This document shows positions 32,228 to 33,801 of a stretch of DNA of 33,801 nt, in pieces. Location: NCBI GenBank assembly GCA_016926505.1, contig JAFGOM010000117.1, positions 1 through 33,801 of the forward strand, read 5' to 3'. Every line of letters begins with the position of its first letter. Within the stretch, counting starts at the first letter, position 1. Source of the stretch: Methanospirillaceae archaeon (GTDB lineage: Archaea; Halobacteriota; Methanomicrobia; Methanomicrobiales; Methanospirillaceae). The notes below the pieces were generated by a model, which was given only the letters and a program-made list of their open reading frames with translations, was not told the DNA's origin and searched no databases. The position numbers and the translations under genes were made by a program.

Positions 32228-33265
32228 TCAGTCTGAGAGGATACAGTTCTCGTGAACATACAGCCAGTACCCTGATCCCGCTGTTATGGTTGCACTGGAT
32301 CCCGGTGGGAAGACCTGGTCCTGGTATGTCTGTGTCTGACCGTTAAACCCGAATATATAATCCCAGGATCCGGTAATAGAACCAAGCATGATCTCTGCCG
32401 TCTTGGATGTCGTTCCTGCTAATCCAACCATGTTCCAGCCATAATAGAGATTTTTGGCTGCAATTGTTGATCCGCTGGCAAAATAGAGGGGAACAGACGT
32501 AACACCTGCTGAATACAGCCAGTACCCCTCAAGAGGGGTGAGCGGGCTCTCTGCCAGCATCTGTTCGTACCTGCCGGTCTGTGCATTATACCGCCACATG
32601 GAATGACTGGCAGGATTGACATAGGCGTTGAGATACGAGGCCGTGTTCTTTCCTGCCACTAACGGCTGGGGAAACGAGATCATGTTCCAGCCGGGATACA
32701 GTTCCAGGGTAAAATCAGGACCGGGGGGAGCCGTTGTCGGGGGAACAGTAGTGGGGGACGTTGTCGGTGCGGTAGTCGGAACCGTGGTTGGAGGCACAGT
32801 GGTTGGAGGCACAGTGGTCGGTGATGTAGTGGGGGGTACCGTGGTAGGTGTCGGGCCGACTGAGGCGGTAATCGTGTAGGTGTAAGACCCGGTAGTCAGA
32901 GGAAGGCTGCTTTGTGACTTCATGTCAATAACGAAACCACCCCCGCTCATGGTAAGAGTTCCGGGAATCGCTGCTGCATCCCACGAGAGGGTTGATTCAG
33001 CAATTCCCTGCGGGATACTGACCAGTAGATTCCATGTAAGATCTGTATCCTTTATCTCACGAAGATAGAGATTTTCGAGGGCTAGATATACCTGATTCAG
33101 AACAGGGGGGTTTTCTATCCAATCATTATGGGGAGTTTCACTATATCCGAATGTAACAGGATGCATCTGGTTTGTTGCGGTTATAGTTACTTCCCAGTCG
33201 GCTGCAACAGGGGATATGAGAAAAAGGATACAGATACAGAGAGGCATCAGGATCTTGTGTTTCAT
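32228..33265 (-). CDS. Secreted surface protein with Pro/Thr linker and duplicated GWN/GYWLY repeat
   Basis: The protein has a signal peptide (MKHKILMPLCICILFLISPVAA) and a first domain with beta-strand character. A low-complexity Thr/Pro/Val linker of about 42 residues follows. The C-terminal part has two copies of a roughly 70-residue repeat, each opening with GWNM and closing with GYWLY (PGWNMISFP to EGYWLYS, then YGWNMVGL to SGYWLYV). Such GWN repeats are seen in archaeal and bacterial cell-surface proteins; the linker is probably glycosylated. The frame is open to a TTG at 33274, but the ATG at 33265 is preferred. No membrane anchor or sorting motif is seen at the C-terminus. Confidence 0.85.
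   Translation of the reverse strand: MKHKILMPLCICILFLISPVAADWEVTITATNQMHPVTFGYSETPHNDWIENPPVLNQVYLALENLYLREIKDTDLTWNLLVSIPQGIAESTLSWDAAAIPGTLTMSGGGFVIDMKSQSSLPLTTGSYTYTITASVGPTPTTVPPTTSPTTVPPTTVPPTTVPTTAPTTSPTTVPPTTAPPGPDFTLELYPGWNMISFPQPLVAGKNTASYLNAYVNPASHSMWRYNAQTGRYEQMLAESPLTPLEGYWLYSAGVTSVPLYFASGSTIAAKNLYYGWNMVGLAGTTSKTAEIMLGSITGSWDYIFGFNGQTQTYQDQVFPPGSSATITAGSGYWLYVHENCILSD
32723..32850. repeat. Low-complexity tandem repeat coding a Thr/Pro linker
   Basis: Imperfect units of 12-15 bp built on GGAGGCACAGTGGTT-like and related sequences repeat through this stretch. They encode the TTVPPTT/TTSP linker on the minus strand. Two adjacent units near 32790-32812 are identical. Confidence 0.75.
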
Positions 33266-33594
33266 ACAATACAATCACTCTTTTCAATAAAATAGTCGAT
33301 CATGGGAATTACAGGATAAACACAAAAGAAAAGGAGAACAAAGAGAGATGATACCAAAGACACCCTCGTATCCGGCATTATCAGGGATTTATCAGGGAAA
33401 ATAATACCATTCAGACAGAATCCCGGACATCTGTTCCTGCGCGCCACTCAGGCAGATGGGAAACCCTTTGTTCCGGCCCCCTTCTGCCCTGATCGGGAAA
33501 CCGGGAAATAAGGGAGAGAGGATGGGAATCAGAAAATGCCGGGATGAAATGACAGGCTGGTTGCAGTAAACCGGGCATGAGTGGTCATTTCGCA
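33266..33594. other. Non-coding region upstream of the surface protein
   Basis: No gene recognised. A minus-strand GTTTATCC at 33314-33321 is a possible TATA box for the surface protein. Short open frames here have no family features. Confidence 0.4.
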
Positions 33595-33801
33595 TCATTC
33601 AAAAAGGACTGATGCAGCATAGACACACTGACCGTAACTGATACAGCCATCTCCGAGCGGATACCGGGAGTTGATGATACCGGTAAGACCCCGGGAGGAT
33701 ATGGTATCAAGGATGGTCTCCCGGATCATCTTGTTGTAAGCAACACCACCGGAGATGGCTACCTTCCCGTATCCAAACTCATCAGCTGCATCTGCAGCCA
33801 T
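33595..33801 (-). CDS. hypF: Hydrogenase maturation carbamoyltransferase HypF, C-terminal end (partial)
   Basis: The last 68 residues of a longer protein run off the right edge. The segment VAISGGVAYNKMIRETIL and the closing RYPLGDGCISYGQCVYAA match the C-terminal Kae1-like domain of HypF. HypF makes the carbamoyl-adenylate used for the CN ligands of NiFe hydrogenases. The full protein is usually about 750 aa, so most lies outside the window. The function fits the Mbh hydrogenase at the left of the window. Confidence 0.85.
   Translation of the reverse strand: MAADAADEFGYGKVAISGGVAYNKMIRETILDTISSRGLTGIINSRYPLGDGCISYGQCVYAASVLFE

Noticed and set aside
32043-32255. Plus-strand open frame of 70 codons in the gap before the surface protein
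   Set aside because: No recognisable domain, no ribosome site or promoter, and it runs into the coding strand of the opposite gene.
32628-32879. Plus-strand frame rich in Gly-Val repeats
   Set aside because: It is the antisense reading of the Thr/Pro linker repeat of the surface protein.

Overview
The window looks like the chromosome of a hydrogenotrophic methanogenic archaeon of the order Methanomicrobiales (Methanospirillum- or Methanoregula-like; genus not settled). The evidence is archaeal information-processing genes (RadA, a multi-OB RPA), archaeal TATA-type promoters, an Mbh-type group 4 [NiFe] hydrogenase, the DapL route to lysine, archaeal riboflavin-pathway enzymes, TPR and Pro/Thr-linker surface proteins, and the hgcAB mercury-methylation genes. 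All genes appear native in codon style; no insertion sequence, tRNA or rRNA was seen.

Layout. 1-323 is non-coding and carries two copies of a 36-bp direct repeat. 324-1673 (-) is a CNNM/CBS membrane protein. 1810-9994 (-) is a complete 14-gene mbhA-N operon whose junctions are nearly all 1- to 4-bp stop/start overlaps. It is transcribed divergently from a zinc ribbon/PUA/PP-loop ATPase gene that is translationally coupled to hisH (10306-12296 +). A secreted LVIVD-repeat protein follows, then on the minus strand an orphan response regulator, the archaeal riboflavin reductase ArfC and a small conserved partner (13656-15256). 15583-17231 (+) is an AbrB-type regulator followed by hgcA and hgcB. 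An M24 peptidase and pyruvate phosphate dikinase come next (17395-21651 +). About 900 bp of apparently non-coding DNA then holds a decayed SAM-dependent methyltransferase, followed by a flavodoxin-like gene and an 830-aa TPR protein (both -). 25931-31717 (+) carries dapL-lysA, an RPA-like protein, radA and a phosphoglycolate phosphatase-type HAD enzyme. The right end (-) has a PRC-barrel protein, a secreted Pro/Thr-linker protein and the 3' end of hypF.

How they fit together. Mbh couples H2 and ferredoxin redox chemistry to an ion gradient through an Mrp-antiporter-like module; HypF, at the right edge, makes the CN ligand of its NiFe centre. PPDK, DapL/LysA, HisH and ArfC are anabolic. HgcA and HgcB methylate Hg(II); the upstream AbrB-like protein is the likely local regulator.

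The points most worth a second look are the hgc operon, where all three proteins carry Cys-rich tails; a RadA with a duplicated helix-hairpin-helix domain; the zinc ribbon/PUA/PP-loop enzyme; the methyltransferase pseudogene; and the 36-bp repeat at the left edge. Starts were revised in several genes where a Shine-Dalgarno site, stop/start overlap, signal peptide or TATA position favours an internal codon.
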